From positions 186,001 to 250,000 of the forward strand of contig NZ_JACVOK010000001.1 of assembly GCF_018882465.1 (NCBI RefSeq): a DNA stretch of 64,000 nucleotides, given 5' to 3'. The notes beneath the pieces are model-generated. The model searched no databases. It saw only the letters and a program-made list of their open reading frames with translations, and had not been told where the DNA came from. This document shows, piece by piece, positions 27,161 to 35,889 of this stretch. This stretch comes from Polynucleobacter sp. 73C-SIWE. Its GTDB lineage: Bacteria; Pseudomonadota; Gammaproteobacteria; Burkholderiales; Burkholderiaceae. The translations under genes were made by a program, and so were the position numbers. The first letter of the stretch is position 1; each line of letters starts with the position of its first letter.

Positions 27161-27373
27161 TTACTTACAGCAAGAGCCCTTATCAGCAGATACTCCGCAT
27201 GAATTTATTCCAAGCAAAGGATAGGCTGGGCAAAAACGAAATAATCCAGTTGCTAATGGAATCACACCCAACCAGCCCCACCATCCAACTACATTACTCG
27301 CTGCAAGTGCCACTAACAATGCGCCAACTGCGATTCTTAAGATACGATCAATACCACCGACGTTGCATTTCAT
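27161..27373 (-). CDS. DUF2892 (YgaP-type) membrane protein
   Basis: A 70-residue protein with two membrane helices, matching DUF2892 (MKCNVGGIDRILRIAVGALLVALA...GLFRFCPAYPLLGINSC). These small proteins often sit beside, or are fused to, rhodanese domains in sulfur metabolism. Four cysteines besides C3 are clustered near the C-terminus (FCPAYP, NSC, SCCK). It lies just beyond the persulfide-sensing regulator, so a role in sulfur handling is likely. Confidence 0.85.
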   Translation of the reverse strand: MKCNVGGIDRILRIAVGALLVALAASNVVGWWGWLGVIPLATGLFRFCPAYPLLGINSCGVSADKGSCCK

Positions 27374-27439
27374 GGTGAATCCCTTCTTTTAATAAAACGT
27401 TAACTCAATTTTGATTACCGCTTCACTTTGATGCAGTCA

Positions 27440-27751
27440 TTATTTTTTGCAATAGTGCTTATATAGCAATCCCATCACCGCAACAACTACCTGGCTAGCA
27501 AGCGAGTAGTAGATTTGCTTGCCATCCCTTCGGGTCTTTACTAGCTTTTCGTTTCGTAAAACGGTTAATTGCTGTGAGAGTGTCGGTTGATGAAGATCTA
27601 AGGCAGCTTCAAGCTCGCCAACGCATTTTTCACCCTGACCAATTTCACATAAGAGCATCATGCGATCTCGGTTAGAAAGTACTTTCATGAGCTTGCAAGC
27701 ATCTTCTGCAGAAGATTGCATTTTCTTAAGCTCAGATTTTGAAATCGGCAT
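27440..27751 (-). CDS. bigR: BigR/SqrR-type persulfide-sensing ArsR-family repressor
   Basis: Winged-helix DNA-binding repressor of 103 residues from the ATG at 27751. An alternative earlier start would overlap the dioxygenase gene. The recognition helix lies in LDLHQPTLSQQLTVLRNEKLVKTRRDGKQIYYSL. C35 (MLLCEIGQG) and the C-terminal C101 (KHYCKK) sit where BigR and SqrR have the cysteine pair that forms a disulfide or polysulfide bridge. The gene follows the persulfide dioxygenase gene by 7 bp and should control that operon through the palindrome at 28662. Confidence 0.87.
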   Translation of the reverse strand: MPISKSELKKMQSSAEDACKLMKVLSNRDRMMLLCEIGQGEKCVGELEAALDLHQPTLSQQLTVLRNEKLVKTRRDGKQIYYSLASQVVVAVMGLLYKHYCKK

Positions 27752-27758
27752 ATTCATA

Positions 27759-28631
27759 TCAGAGAGTATTGAGTGGAATTTTGAGATAGGACTTACCATT
27801 CGCCTCTGGCTCAGGAAAGTGACCAGCACGAATATTGACCTGAATCGATGGCAAGATGAGTTGAGGCACCTCTAAAGTAGCATCCCGCTTACTACGCATT
27901 TGTACAAATGCATCTTCAGTAATGCCATCATGGACGTGAATATTGCTTTGCTTCTCTGCGCCTACAGTACTGAGATGGGCCACTGGTCGATCACTTGGAG
28001 GGTAATCGTGACACATGTACAGCTTAGTTTCATTAGGATAGGCTAAGATTTTCTGGATGGATTGATACAGGGCTTTAGCATCTCCTCCCGGGAAATCACA
28101 GCGTGCCGTACCAACATCAGGCATGAACAATGTATCTCCTACAAATAAGGCATCTCCAATTTCATAAGCCATACAGGCTGGGGTATGACCTGGAACGTAC
28201 ATTGCCTTTAAGGATAAATTACCAAAAGTAAGTGATTCATCATCCTTGAGTAGATGATCGAATTGAGAACCATCAATTGGAAATTGCTCATCTAAGTTGA
28301 AGATACCTTTAAAAACTTGTTGCACATTGGTAATGTGATCACCAATGACAATTTTGCCACCAAGCTTACCTTGCAAATACGGGGCAGCAGTGAGATGGTC
28401 TGCATGGGCATGGGTTTCTAATATCCAAGCAAGTTGTAGCTTATGCTCAACAATGAATTGGATTACCTCATCTGCAGATTTAGTAGTGGTTCGACCTGAC
28501 TTAGATTCATAGTTCAAAACAGAATCAATCACTACACAAGCACTTCCCTCACCCGCATAGACCACGTAGGTGAATGTCCAGGTTTCTGGATCGAAGAAAG
28601 CTTTAATGTCAGTATGCACTTTTGAGTTCAC
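27759..28631 (-). CDS. Persulfide dioxygenase, ETHE1/Blh type
   Basis: Iron-dependent metallo-beta-lactamase-fold enzyme of 290 residues that oxidises glutathione persulfide to sulfite. The metal motif HAHADH (H74, H76, D78, H79), H149 in VPGHTPACMAYEI, and GDTLFMPDVGTARCDFPGG are diagnostic of this group. No rhodanese domain is fused. The start is GTG, and the upstream region carries the BigR-like palindrome. Sulfite made here could be removed by the divergently encoded TauE/SafE exporter. Confidence 0.92.
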   Translation of the reverse strand: MNSKVHTDIKAFFDPETWTFTYVVYAGEGSACVVIDSVLNYESKSGRTTTKSADEVIQFIVEHKLQLAWILETHAHADHLTAAPYLQGKLGGKIVIGDHITNVQQVFKGIFNLDEQFPIDGSQFDHLLKDDESLTFGNLSLKAMYVPGHTPACMAYEIGDALFVGDTLFMPDVGTARCDFPGGDAKALYQSIQKILAYPNETKLYMCHDYPPSDRPVAHLSTVGAEKQSNIHVHDGITEDAFVQMRSKRDATLEVPQLILPSIQVNIRAGHFPEPEANGKSYLKIPLNTL

Positions 28632-28661
28632 AATAGTCTTTCTATGATTGATCTTGGTAAT

Positions 28662-28683
28662 TAATATATATATTTATATATTA
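28662..28683. promoter_or_regulatory. Perfect AT-rich palindrome, probable BigR operator
   Basis: TAATATATA (28662-28670) and TATATATTA (28675-28683) form a perfect 9-bp inverted repeat around TATT, midway between the divergent persulfide dioxygenase and TauE genes. BigR-type repressors are known to bind AT-rich palindromes overlapping the -10 region. Binding here could control both directions. Confidence 0.72.
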
Positions 28684-28705
28684 TCTTAATATAAAATAAA
28701 TTGCA

Positions 28706-29527
28706 ATGGATTACTCAATACTGATCGGCCCCGCCTTAGGCATCCTTGTAGGCCTCCTCATGGGCCTTACTGGCGCTGGTGGAGGTATTTTGTCTGTCCC
28801 ATTGCTCGTCTTTGCCCTGCATCTATCAGTAGCAGAGGCAGCTCCGATTGCTTTATCTGCTATTGCGCTTGCCGCCGGTGTTGGTGCGCTATTAGGGCTG
28901 AAAAATAAAATCTTGAGATACAAAGCCGCTGGATTTATGGCGATCTTTGGATTACTACTATCCCCAATAGGTCTTTGGTTAGCGCAACGCGTACCTAATG
29001 GACCATTATTGATTTTATTTAGTTTCACGCTCTTCTATTCATCAACCAATCTCTACAAACAAGCCAGCAGAGAATTATTGGGTATCACTGACTCAGCGAG
29101 TAAACCACCACCATGTTTGCTAGATCCATCAATTGGTAAGTTGGCTTGGAATATTCCTTGCGCAAGAGCGCTGATGCTTTCTGGTGGAGTGGCAGGATTT
29201 TTATCTGGGCTTCTGGGTGTTGGTGGTGGCTTTGTAATTGTTCCTGCGCTGAAGCGCTATACCGATCTACCAGTTCAATCGATTGTGGCTACTTCATTAG
29301 GCGTGCTTGCGGTCATTTCAGCTGGTGGCGCCGTGTTTTCTGCCGCTTCTGGAAACTTGGATTTACTGCTTGCAGCTCCCTTCTCTTTAGGGGCTTTATT
29401 AGGTCTTTTGATTGGAATGGCGTTTGGTAAAAAAATCAGTGGTCCGCGCCTACAGCAAATTTTTTCGATTCTTACTTTTGCAGTGGCATTTAGCCTCATG
29501 GCCAAAGGCATCAAAAGTTATTACTAG
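28706..29527 (+). CDS. TauE/SafE-family sulfite exporter
   Basis: A 273-residue inner-membrane permease with about eight hydrophobic segments. Two glycine-rich repeat motifs, GLLMGLTGAGGGILSVPLLV (about 16-35) and GFLSGLLGVGGGFVIVPAL (near 168), are the TauE/SafE signature. It is divergent from persulfide dioxygenase, with the palindrome between, so it probably exports sulfite or a related sulfur anion formed during persulfide oxidation. The start is ATG at 28706. Confidence 0.88.
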   Translation: MDYSILIGPALGILVGLLMGLTGAGGGILSVPLLVFALHLSVAEAAPIALSAIALAAGVGALLGLKNKILRYKAAGFMAIFGLLLSPIGLWLAQRVPNGPLLILFSFTLFYSSTNLYKQASRELLGITDSASKPPPCLLDPSIGKLAWNIPCARALMLSGGVAGFLSGLLGVGGGFVIVPALKRYTDLPVQSIVATSLGVLAVISAGGAVFSAASGNLDLLLAAPFSLGALLGLLIGMAFGKKISGPRLQQIFSILTFAVAFSLMAKGIKSYY

Positions 29528-29543
29528 GCAATGAAAATATTGA

Positions 29544-30476
29544 TTATTTTCTAAAGAACTTTTCTAGATTCGGCCAAAATAAGTTCACGATCAGTCCAGT
29601 AATCACTAGGCCAGCAGCCAAAATTTTCCACAAAGGGAGCGGTTCGCTTAAAAAATAGACTGAAGCACCCATCCCAAATATCGGCACCAATAATGGAGCT
29701 GGTGCCACTACTGCAGCAGGATGCTTTGAGAGCAGCCAAGCCCAAGCAGCGTAACCAAAGACAGTGTTACCCCATGATTGCCAAAACACGCCAGCCCATG
29801 CACTCATTGGCGCAGAACTGATTGAAGTACTCATCTGCTCCCATCCACCTTCAAAAATCCAAGAGATCAGAAAGAGTGGTGGCAGCGAAAACACACTTGC
29901 CCAGACAACATAAGCAAGCATATTAATAGAGCCAGCACGCCGACTCACCGTATTGCCCATTCCCCAAGCTAGACCTGCAAGAACCACTAAAGCCAATCCC
30001 AAAAATGTTGTGTTTGCATCCGTATGGAGCGCAATAATTGCGAGGCCGGTCATTGATACCGAGACAGCAACTGCTTGATAAAGCTTCAAACGCTCTTTTG
30101 CAAAGAACATTGCAAATCCAATGGTAAAAAATACCTGTGTCTGCACTACCAAAGAGGCTAAGCCTGGAGAAATTCGCCCATCAATCGCAAAAAATAAGAT
30201 ACCGAATTGCCCAACCCCAATGGCAACACCATATGCACACATATTGGCCCAAGAGACCTTAGGTCTGGGTATAAAAAATGCCAAGGGTAAAAATGCAAAG
30301 GTATAACGTAGCGCTGCAAATAGGAATGGTGGAAAGGCATCTAAAGAAAGTTTGATCACCACAAAGTTTGTTCCCCACACCGCCACAATAGCTAAAGCTA
30401 GCAGAAGATGACTTAAGGGAAGCTGATTGCTTTTAGGACTATTCAATAGTGAGTAACTCCGCAACACGCTCTGCAA
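29544..30476 (-). CDS. EamA/DMT-family exporter
   Basis: Ten-helix drug/metabolite transporter of 310 residues with two EamA domains (about 24-155 and 165-300). Motifs include AIVAVWGTNFVVIKLSLDAFPPFLFAALRY and GLAWGMGNTVSRRAG. The pattern resembles EamA/YdeD, which exports O-acetylserine and cysteine in E. coli; the same substrate here is only suggested. The reading from 30476 overlaps the GMC oxidoreductase stop by 38 bp. A TTG at 30446 that overlaps by 8 bp is an alternative start. Convergent with TauE/SafE. Confidence 0.85.
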   Translation of the reverse strand: MQSVLRSYSLLNSPKSNQLPLSHLLLALAIVAVWGTNFVVIKLSLDAFPPFLFAALRYTFAFLPLAFFIPRPKVSWANMCAYGVAIGVGQFGILFFAIDGRISPGLASLVVQTQVFFTIGFAMFFAKERLKLYQAVAVSVSMTGLAIIALHTDANTTFLGLALVVLAGLAWGMGNTVSRRAGSINMLAYVVWASVFSLPPLFLISWIFEGGWEQMSTSISSAPMSAWAGVFWQSWGNTVFGYAAWAWLLSKHPAAVVAPAPLLVPIFGMGASVYFLSEPLPLWKILAAGLVITGLIVNLFWPNLEKFFRK

Positions 30477-32064
30477 TCATCATCGTTGGAGCAGCGGTGT
30501 TACCTGAAGTGATGGTGGGCATAGCAGAGGCATCAACTACTCGTAGGTGCTGAATACCTCTGACGCGTAATTGAGAATCTAGTACTGCCATCGGATCATC
30601 TACACGTCCCATCTTACAGGTGCCAACTGGATGAAAAATAGTGGTGCCGATATCACCAGCAGCTTTAACCAACTCCGCTTCAGTTTGGTACTGTGCACCC
30701 GGCTTGTATTCTTCTGGTGAATAAGGCTGAAGGGCTGGGCTTTGCACAATCTTGCGTGTTAAGCGTAACGATTCAGCCGCAATCTGGCGATCTTCCTCGG
30801 TTGATAAATAATTTGGGCAAATCACTGGTGGCGCTTCAGGATCCAGAGAATTGATATGCACACTGCCACGAGATGTAGGTCTCAGATTGCAAACACTAGC
30901 TGTAAAGGCATTAAATGAATGCAAATCTTCGCCAAACTTCTCTAATGAGAGTGGTTGCACGTGATATTCCACATTAGCACTCTTTTGCGTTGGAGAACTA
31001 TAAGCAAAAGCACCCAATTGGGATGGTGCCATCGACATCGGGCCAGAGCGCCTCAAGAGATATTCCAAACCAATCATCAACTTACCAAACCAAGAGTTGG
31101 CCTTGGTGTTGAGAGTCTTAATGCCATTGACTTTATAAATCATGCGCAGTTGTAGGTGGTCTTGTAGATTTTGACCAACACCAGGCAAATCAGCCATCAC
31201 CAGAATGCCTAATGCAGAAAGATGTGCAGCATCACCAATACCGGATCGCTCTAATATTTGTACGCTGCCAATAGAGCCTGCACTCAGTAAAACTTCGCCG
31301 CCAGACTCAATTGTGCACAGGGCTTGGTGAAGAACCCCATCTTTGCGATACTCGACTCCAAAGCAACTCTTGGTAGTTGGATCAATCTTGAGCTTAGTAA
31401 CCATTGCTTCAGTAATCACTGTCAAATTGCTACGCTTGGCCGCCTCTTTTAAAAAAGCCTTGGCAGTGTTTAATCGCAAACCAGAGCGCTGACTGACATC
31501 AAAGTAGCCTACGCCAAAGTTATCGCCTCGATTAAAGTCATCCGATGATGGAATGCCTGCCTCTACAGCCGCCTCTCTAAACTTATCCATGATGGGCCAG
31601 CGTAGGCGTTGCTTAGATACGGTCCATTCACCACCTTTGCCATGCCAATCATTAGCAGCACTATGGTAATCCTCAAACTTTTTGTAACGGGCTAGAGCAT
31701 TTTGCCAAGACCAATCATCATCGCCAGTAGCCTCCACCCAAGCGTCGTAGTCACCGACTTGGCCACGCATATAAATCATGCCGTTAATGGAAGAGCATCC
31801 ACCCAGAACTCTGCCGCGAGGGTAGATTAATGAGCGGCCATTGAGGCCTTTTTCAGTAGCGGTCTTAAAACGCCAATCTGCTCTCGGGTTATCAATGCAA
31901 TACAGATAACCCACCGGAATATGAATCCAGATGTAGTTATCACTCTTACCCGCTTCAATGAGTAAAACCTTCTTCTTGGGGTTCTCGGTCAAACGTTTGG
32001 CCAACATACAGCCAGCGCTGCCTGCCCCAATAATGATGTAGTCGTAGGTATTTGCTTGAGTCAT
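30439..32064 (-). CDS. GMC-family flavin oxidoreductase
   Basis: Glucose-methanol-choline oxidoreductase of 541 residues from the ATG at 32064 (MTQANTYDYIIIGAGSAGC). The FAD-binding GAGSAGCMLAKRL is followed by RGRVLGGCSSINGMIYMRGQ (GMC signature 1) and GEVLLSAGSIGSVQILERSGIG (signature 2). The C-terminal HPVGTCKMG and NTAAPTMMIAERVAELL hold the active-site histidine and asparagine region. It resembles choline or alcohol dehydrogenases, with substrate unknown. It forms an overlapping pair with the EamA exporter gene. Confidence 0.9.
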   Translation of the reverse strand: MTQANTYDYIIIGAGSAGCMLAKRLTENPKKKVLLIEAGKSDNYIWIHIPVGYLYCIDNPRADWRFKTATEKGLNGRSLIYPRGRVLGGCSSINGMIYMRGQVGDYDAWVEATGDDDWSWQNALARYKKFEDYHSAANDWHGKGGEWTVSKQRLRWPIMDKFREAAVEAGIPSSDDFNRGDNFGVGYFDVSQRSGLRLNTAKAFLKEAAKRSNLTVITEAMVTKLKIDPTTKSCFGVEYRKDGVLHQALCTIESGGEVLLSAGSIGSVQILERSGIGDAAHLSALGILVMADLPGVGQNLQDHLQLRMIYKVNGIKTLNTKANSWFGKLMIGLEYLLRRSGPMSMAPSQLGAFAYSSPTQKSANVEYHVQPLSLEKFGEDLHSFNAFTASVCNLRPTSRGSVHINSLDPEAPPVICPNYLSTEEDRQIAAESLRLTRKIVQSPALQPYSPEEYKPGAQYQTEAELVKAAGDIGTTIFHPVGTCKMGRVDDPMAVLDSQLRVRGIQHLRVVDASAMPTITSGNTAAPTMMIAERVAELLTIE

Positions 32065-32145
32065 ATGCTTGAGCACCTATTATTTACCAAACCCAGAATC
32101 CTGACATCTAATTAGGATAGTCCAATACCCGTCTAAAATGGTTGT

Positions 32146-32673
32146 ATGCACATTAATGAGAAGAATCGCACACCCAAGCTAGTCGAGGCTGATGAAGGCC
32201 CTAGCAAGTCTGAACTTAAGCGCCAAATGACTGAGCGCCAGAAATTGGCAGAAGTTTTGGCAGCCTTAAGTAGCGATGCTCTCAAAACCATCCCCTTAGA
32301 TGAAGCAATCAAAGTAGCAATTGCAGAAACGAATAAAATCAAAAGCTTTGAGGCGATTCGTCGCCATAAGCAATATCTTGGCAAACTCATGCGCTTTTTG
32401 GATGCAGAAGAGCTTGACGCTATTCAGAAACGTTTAGATGCTATTCAGGGTGTTAGTAAAGCAGAAACTGCCAAGCTCCATTTTTTGGAAAGCTATCGCG
32501 ATCGCTTAATTGCCAATGATGAAGCTTTCACCAAAATGATTGATCAATATCCCGATATGGATATTCAGAATATGCGTACGCTGATTCGGAATGCCCGTAG
32601 AGAAAAAGAGCAAAATAAGCCGCCTAAAGCTTATCGCGAGATCTTCCGGGTCTTAAAAGATATGGGGCTCTAG
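32146..32673 (+). CDS. darP: DarP (YjgA) ribosome-associated protein
   Basis: DUF615 family protein of 175 residues that in E. coli helps late assembly of the 50S ribosomal subunit. It is all helical and highly charged, with PSKSELKRQMTERQKLAEVL, EAIRRHKQYLGKLMRFLD and the C-terminal RNARREKEQNKPPKAYREIFRVLK. The family length is standard. The gene is alone between a divergent GMC gene and a convergent acyltransferase gene. Confidence 0.92.
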   Translation: MHINEKNRTPKLVEADEGPSKSELKRQMTERQKLAEVLAALSSDALKTIPLDEAIKVAIAETNKIKSFEAIRRHKQYLGKLMRFLDAEELDAIQKRLDAIQGVSKAETAKLHFLESYRDRLIANDEAFTKMIDQYPDMDIQNMRTLIRNARREKEQNKPPKAYREIFRVLKDMGL

Positions 32674-32688
32674 GTAAATAATCTAGAC

Positions 32689-33744
32689 CTAGATTTTCAG
32701 GCGCATTGTAGGTAGCTCAACAGCACGATATAGATAATTTGCAGCGACAGTACTGCAGATCACTACCCCCAACATCAAGACAAGCGCTAGGATCCCGCTT
32801 TCATGCATGTACATGCCTGTTGCAATGTACAGGGTATTGGCGAGCAAGATCAATGCAAAGTGAATGAGAAACGCACAATAAGAACGCTGACTTCCCCAAG
32901 CAATTATTTCTAGCATTTTGCTATCTGCAGTTGGATATGATTTGTTTCCCCAAAATAGTAATGCTATTGCAACGAACCAGGCTAAATAGTTTCTGAGCCA
33001 AATTTCTTGAAAGGAGGAAACGATAATGATGAGTCCGATGAGGAATAGCGCGATTTTGGCTAGGCGATTCACGCCCTGATTATCAAAGCACTTAGCTAGG
33101 TAGGCCAAGACCCCTAAGCTGTAAGAGCCAATGAAATAGATAAAGTAGGCCTCATACGTACCAGAGCGATTAAAGAACATAAGTGAACTCACTGCTAGCA
33201 CGCTAATCACCCAAATGACTGCCTGATATCTTGGAAAGGAAATCAATAAAATAGCCAACACTGAATACAGCTGCCAATCAATCGCGATATACCAAGCACC
33301 TGCGGAGATGGAATCCAGCCCTAAGATCCCCTGAATAAAAAAGAGGTGGGCTAAAAATTGTGAAAGTGTTTCGGCTTCACCCACAAATTCATCGCTAATC
33401 CAAAAGCGGGCAATATAAGCACAAGCAATCGTCAAGACTAAGGCGGCAGCATAAGGGCCCAATAGGCGCAAATAGCGATTGAGGATGACCTTGAGCAATC
33501 CTTGTGCACTAAATTTGACATAAGCGTAGCGAGTTAAAGACTGAGCAGCTAAATAACCCGCCATCACCAAGAATATTTGTACAGCATAGCGACCGTACTC
33601 AAAAAGCCAATTCATGATGCCGGGTAGAGCCTGACGAGCATCCTCTGCAATCTGCCCATAACTCGATAAATGGTGAAGAATAATCAGAAGAGCCGCAAAG
33701 ACCTTTAAAAAATCAATCAGAAGAAATGGTGAGGATTGCTTCAA
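32689..33744 (-). CDS. Acyltransferase 3 family membrane protein
   Basis: A 351-residue multi-pass membrane protein of the OafA/YrhL acyltransferase-3 family, which transfers acetyl or other acyl groups to surface sugars or lipids. The N-terminus has FLLIDFLKVFAALLIILHHLSSYG, whose histidine pair area is conserved in the family, followed by YGRYAVQIFLVMAGYLAAQS. About ten hydrophobic segments follow. The start is a TTG at 33744. Its acceptor is unknown, and it is far from the polysaccharide cluster. Confidence 0.85.
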   Translation of the reverse strand: MKQSSPFLLIDFLKVFAALLIILHHLSSYGQIAEDARQALPGIMNWLFEYGRYAVQIFLVMAGYLAAQSLTRYAYVKFSAQGLLKVILNRYLRLLGPYAAALVLTIACAYIARFWISDEFVGEAETLSQFLAHLFFIQGILGLDSISAGAWYIAIDWQLYSVLAILLISFPRYQAVIWVISVLAVSSLMFFNRSGTYEAYFIYFIGSYSLGVLAYLAKCFDNQGVNRLAKIALFLIGLIIIVSSFQEIWLRNYLAWFVAIALLFWGNKSYPTADSKMLEIIAWGSQRSYCAFLIHFALILLANTLYIATGMYMHESGILALVLMLGVVICSTVAANYLYRAVELPTMRLKI

Positions 33745-33752
33745 GTGAATTA

Positions 33753-33929
33753 CTAAGGTTTTTTCTTGCCCATTAAAGAAGCCAGCATCGGGTTTGCCTC
33801 AGCTAGCTCTTTTTTAGTTTTGGCTTTAGCTTCAGCAGCCCCAAGCTTGGGAGTCTTGGCAGCATTTTTCATACGCTGAGCAGTAGTTAAGGCTAGGTTC
33901 TTATACAGGTCGGTTTTTTTCATTGTCAT
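33753..33929 (-). CDS. Small basic protein
   Basis: A 58-residue reading frame (MTMKKTDLYKNLALTTAQRM... ending ANPMLASLMGKKKP), very rich in lysine and alanine, with a predicted helical middle. It has a clean start pair (ATG at 33929 or 33923) and ends 8 bp before the acyltransferase start. Its composition is too regular for a chance frame, and similar short lysine-rich proteins are common in this lineage, but I know no function. Nucleic acid binding is possible. Confidence 0.6.
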   Translation of the reverse strand: MTMKKTDLYKNLALTTAQRMKNAAKTPKLGAAEAKAKTKKELAEANPMLASLMGKKKP

Positions 33930-33970
33930 ACAAAATTCTTTCTGTGCTAAGTACCCTTATGACTCGATCA

Positions 33971-34786
33971 CTACAAACTTCTATCAATAGAATCTATGAA
34001 TTCGCGTACTGTGCGATTAAATGCTGCTGGCTGCTCAATATTGGATAAGTGCGCTGCATCTTGAAGCACTACCATCTTAGAGCCGTCAATGAGTCGATGT
34101 AAAACAGTGCCTTGATCGACTGTACAGGCTGGATCATATTGTCCTGAAAGCACTAAAGTCGGGGTTTTGATCTTAAGCAACATCGTGCTTTGTGCCATAT
34201 CCCTCACCGCACTTCCACAAGCCATATAACCATCAACATTTGTGCCCAAAATCATTTGACGCACTTTTTCAATATCTTTTGGAGCGCGCTCGATAAATGG
34301 CGCAGTGAACCATCGCTTGATGGTGCCATCGACTAAACCAGCAATACCTTGAGTTCGAGCAATTTCAAAACGCTCTTCCCATAAACTGCGTGGTGGCATC
34401 TCTGAAGCAGAATTGCAAAGCGATAAAGAATGAACTCGCTCTGGATAACGTGCCCCCAATTGCTGGCCAATCATGCCGCCAATGGATAAGCCCATAAAGT
34501 GGGCTTTTTCAATTCCGAGCGCATCCAATAATCCAACTGCGTCATCTGCCAGTTGGGCAATCGTATATGGTCCAGGACTTACCCCTGACTGTCCATGCCC
34601 TCTTTTGTCATAGCGCAGTACGCGATATCGATCGGCTAGAGCAGGTACGTTCCAATCCCACATGCTGCCATTGGCCATCAGGCTATTTGCCACCAATAAA
34701 ACGCGGCCATCTTTAGGGCCGTCAAAACGGTAGGCTATATCTATCCCATTTACTTTTGCGGTCTGGACATCCTGCATTTTCGTCAT
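33971..34786 (-). CDS. Alpha/beta hydrolase, 3-oxoadipate enol-lactonase-like
   Basis: Serine hydrolase of 271 residues from the ATG at 34786. The nucleophile elbow is GLSIGGMIG, the oxyanion region VANSLMANGSMWD, the acid is in LSGQYDPACT and the histidine in LQDAAHLSNIEQP. Close overall resemblance to PcaD, which opens the enol-lactone in the beta-ketoadipate route, supports that label, but no other pca genes are nearby. It is divergent from the Bug protein and amidohydrolase genes, so it may belong to a small aromatic-acid catabolic locus. Confidence 0.8.
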   Translation of the reverse strand: MTKMQDVQTAKVNGIDIAYRFDGPKDGRVLLVANSLMANGSMWDWNVPALADRYRVLRYDKRGHGQSGVSPGPYTIAQLADDAVGLLDALGIEKAHFMGLSIGGMIGQQLGARYPERVHSLSLCNSASEMPPRSLWEERFEIARTQGIAGLVDGTIKRWFTAPFIERAPKDIEKVRQMILGTNVDGYMACGSAVRDMAQSTMLLKIKTPTLVLSGQYDPACTVDQGTVLHRLIDGSKMVVLQDAAHLSNIEQPAAFNRTVREFIDSIDRSL

Positions 34787-34875
34787 TTGCCTCAATCTTT
34801 ATTTATCTATTGTGAAGAGCATGTTAGATTATCCAATGAAATAAGTAAAAAATTAAAAAACACTAAGGAGACGAG

Positions 34876-35880
34876 ATGTTCACCTCAATTAAAAAGGGAC
34901 AGCATGCCCTAAATAGCCTCATTCTTGGCAAGCTCATCATTGCGGCTGGCCTCTGCTTTGGCATTAGCCTGGTGCAGGCCCAAAACTACCCCAATCGGAC
35001 AGTCAAAATGGTGGTGCCATTAACGACCGGATCAGGCGCTGATATTGCCGGTCGTGTCGTTGCAAAGAATCTTTCAGAAACCTGGAAGCAATCGGTCATT
35101 ATTGAAAACCGTCCTGGTGCTGGTGGACTCATTGGTACTGGTGTGGTGGTGAACTCCGAACCAGATGGCTATACCCTACTAGTGCAATCTGCCTCTTATG
35201 CAGCCAATCCAGCAATTTATAAGAAGCTACCTTATGACCCGCTCAAGAGCTTGGTCGATGTCGCTATTCTTGGGCAAACTCCGTATGTGATGATTACGGC
35301 AGCAGATGGTCCTTATCAAACTATTCGAGATTTAGTAATCGCAGCTAAATCCAAACCAGGAGAAATTACCTTTGCCTCTGCTGGCGTTGGTAGCTCAACC
35401 CACTTAGCTGCTGAGTACTTCAACCAAATTATGGGCATCAAGCTTATTCATGTGCCTTACAAAGGATCTCCAGAGGCTATTGCTGACACGATGTCTGGTC
35501 GCACGGCTTTTTATATGGCGCCACTGGATACAGCCATTGGTCAACTCAAAGGTGGCAAAGTGCGTGCCTTAGGTATCACTAGCAAGACTCGTAATGCGGC
35601 AGTTCCTGAGATTGCTAGCATTGCTGAGCAAGGCTACCCCGCTTTTGAAATTGGTCTTTGGTTTGGTGTGTGGGCTCCCGCAGGAACTCCAGCTGCAGTA
35701 ATTAAAAAGATCAACACCGATATCAACCAATCGATGCAAGATCCCGAAGTCAAAACTGCTTATGAAACTAAAGGCATTAAAGCAACCCCAATGAGCCCTG
35801 CTGAATTTGGTAAGTTTGTTCGTGAAGAAATGGCGAAGTATCAAAAAATTGCCAAAGAAGCGAACATCGAACCACAATAA
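34876..35880 (+). CDS. Bug-family (TctC) tripartite tricarboxylate solute-binding protein
   Basis: Periplasmic binding protein of 334 residues with a signal peptide (cleavage near VQAQN). Signature segments are YPNRTVKMVVPLTTGSGADIAGR, VVNSEPDGYTLLVQS, FASAGVGSSTHLAAEYF, IKLIHVPYKGSPEAI and EIGLWFGVWAPAGTP. An AAGGAG site precedes the ATG. Bug proteins are highly expanded in Burkholderiales and often bind carboxylates. No TctA/TctB genes are adjacent, as is typical of orphans. The downstream amidohydrolase suggests an aromatic or pyrone carboxylate ligand. Confidence 0.92.
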   Translation: MFTSIKKGQHALNSLILGKLIIAAGLCFGISLVQAQNYPNRTVKMVVPLTTGSGADIAGRVVAKNLSETWKQSVIIENRPGAGGLIGTGVVVNSEPDGYTLLVQSASYAANPAIYKKLPYDPLKSLVDVAILGQTPYVMITAADGPYQTIRDLVIAAKSKPGEITFASAGVGSSTHLAAEYFNQIMGIKLIHVPYKGSPEAIADTMSGRTAFYMAPLDTAIGQLKGGKVRALGITSKTRNAAVPEIASIAEQGYPAFEIGLWFGVWAPAGTPAAVIKKINTDINQSMQDPEVKTAYETKGIKATPMSPAEFGKFVREEMAKYQKIAKEANIEPQ

Positions 35881-35889
35881 AGAATTGCT

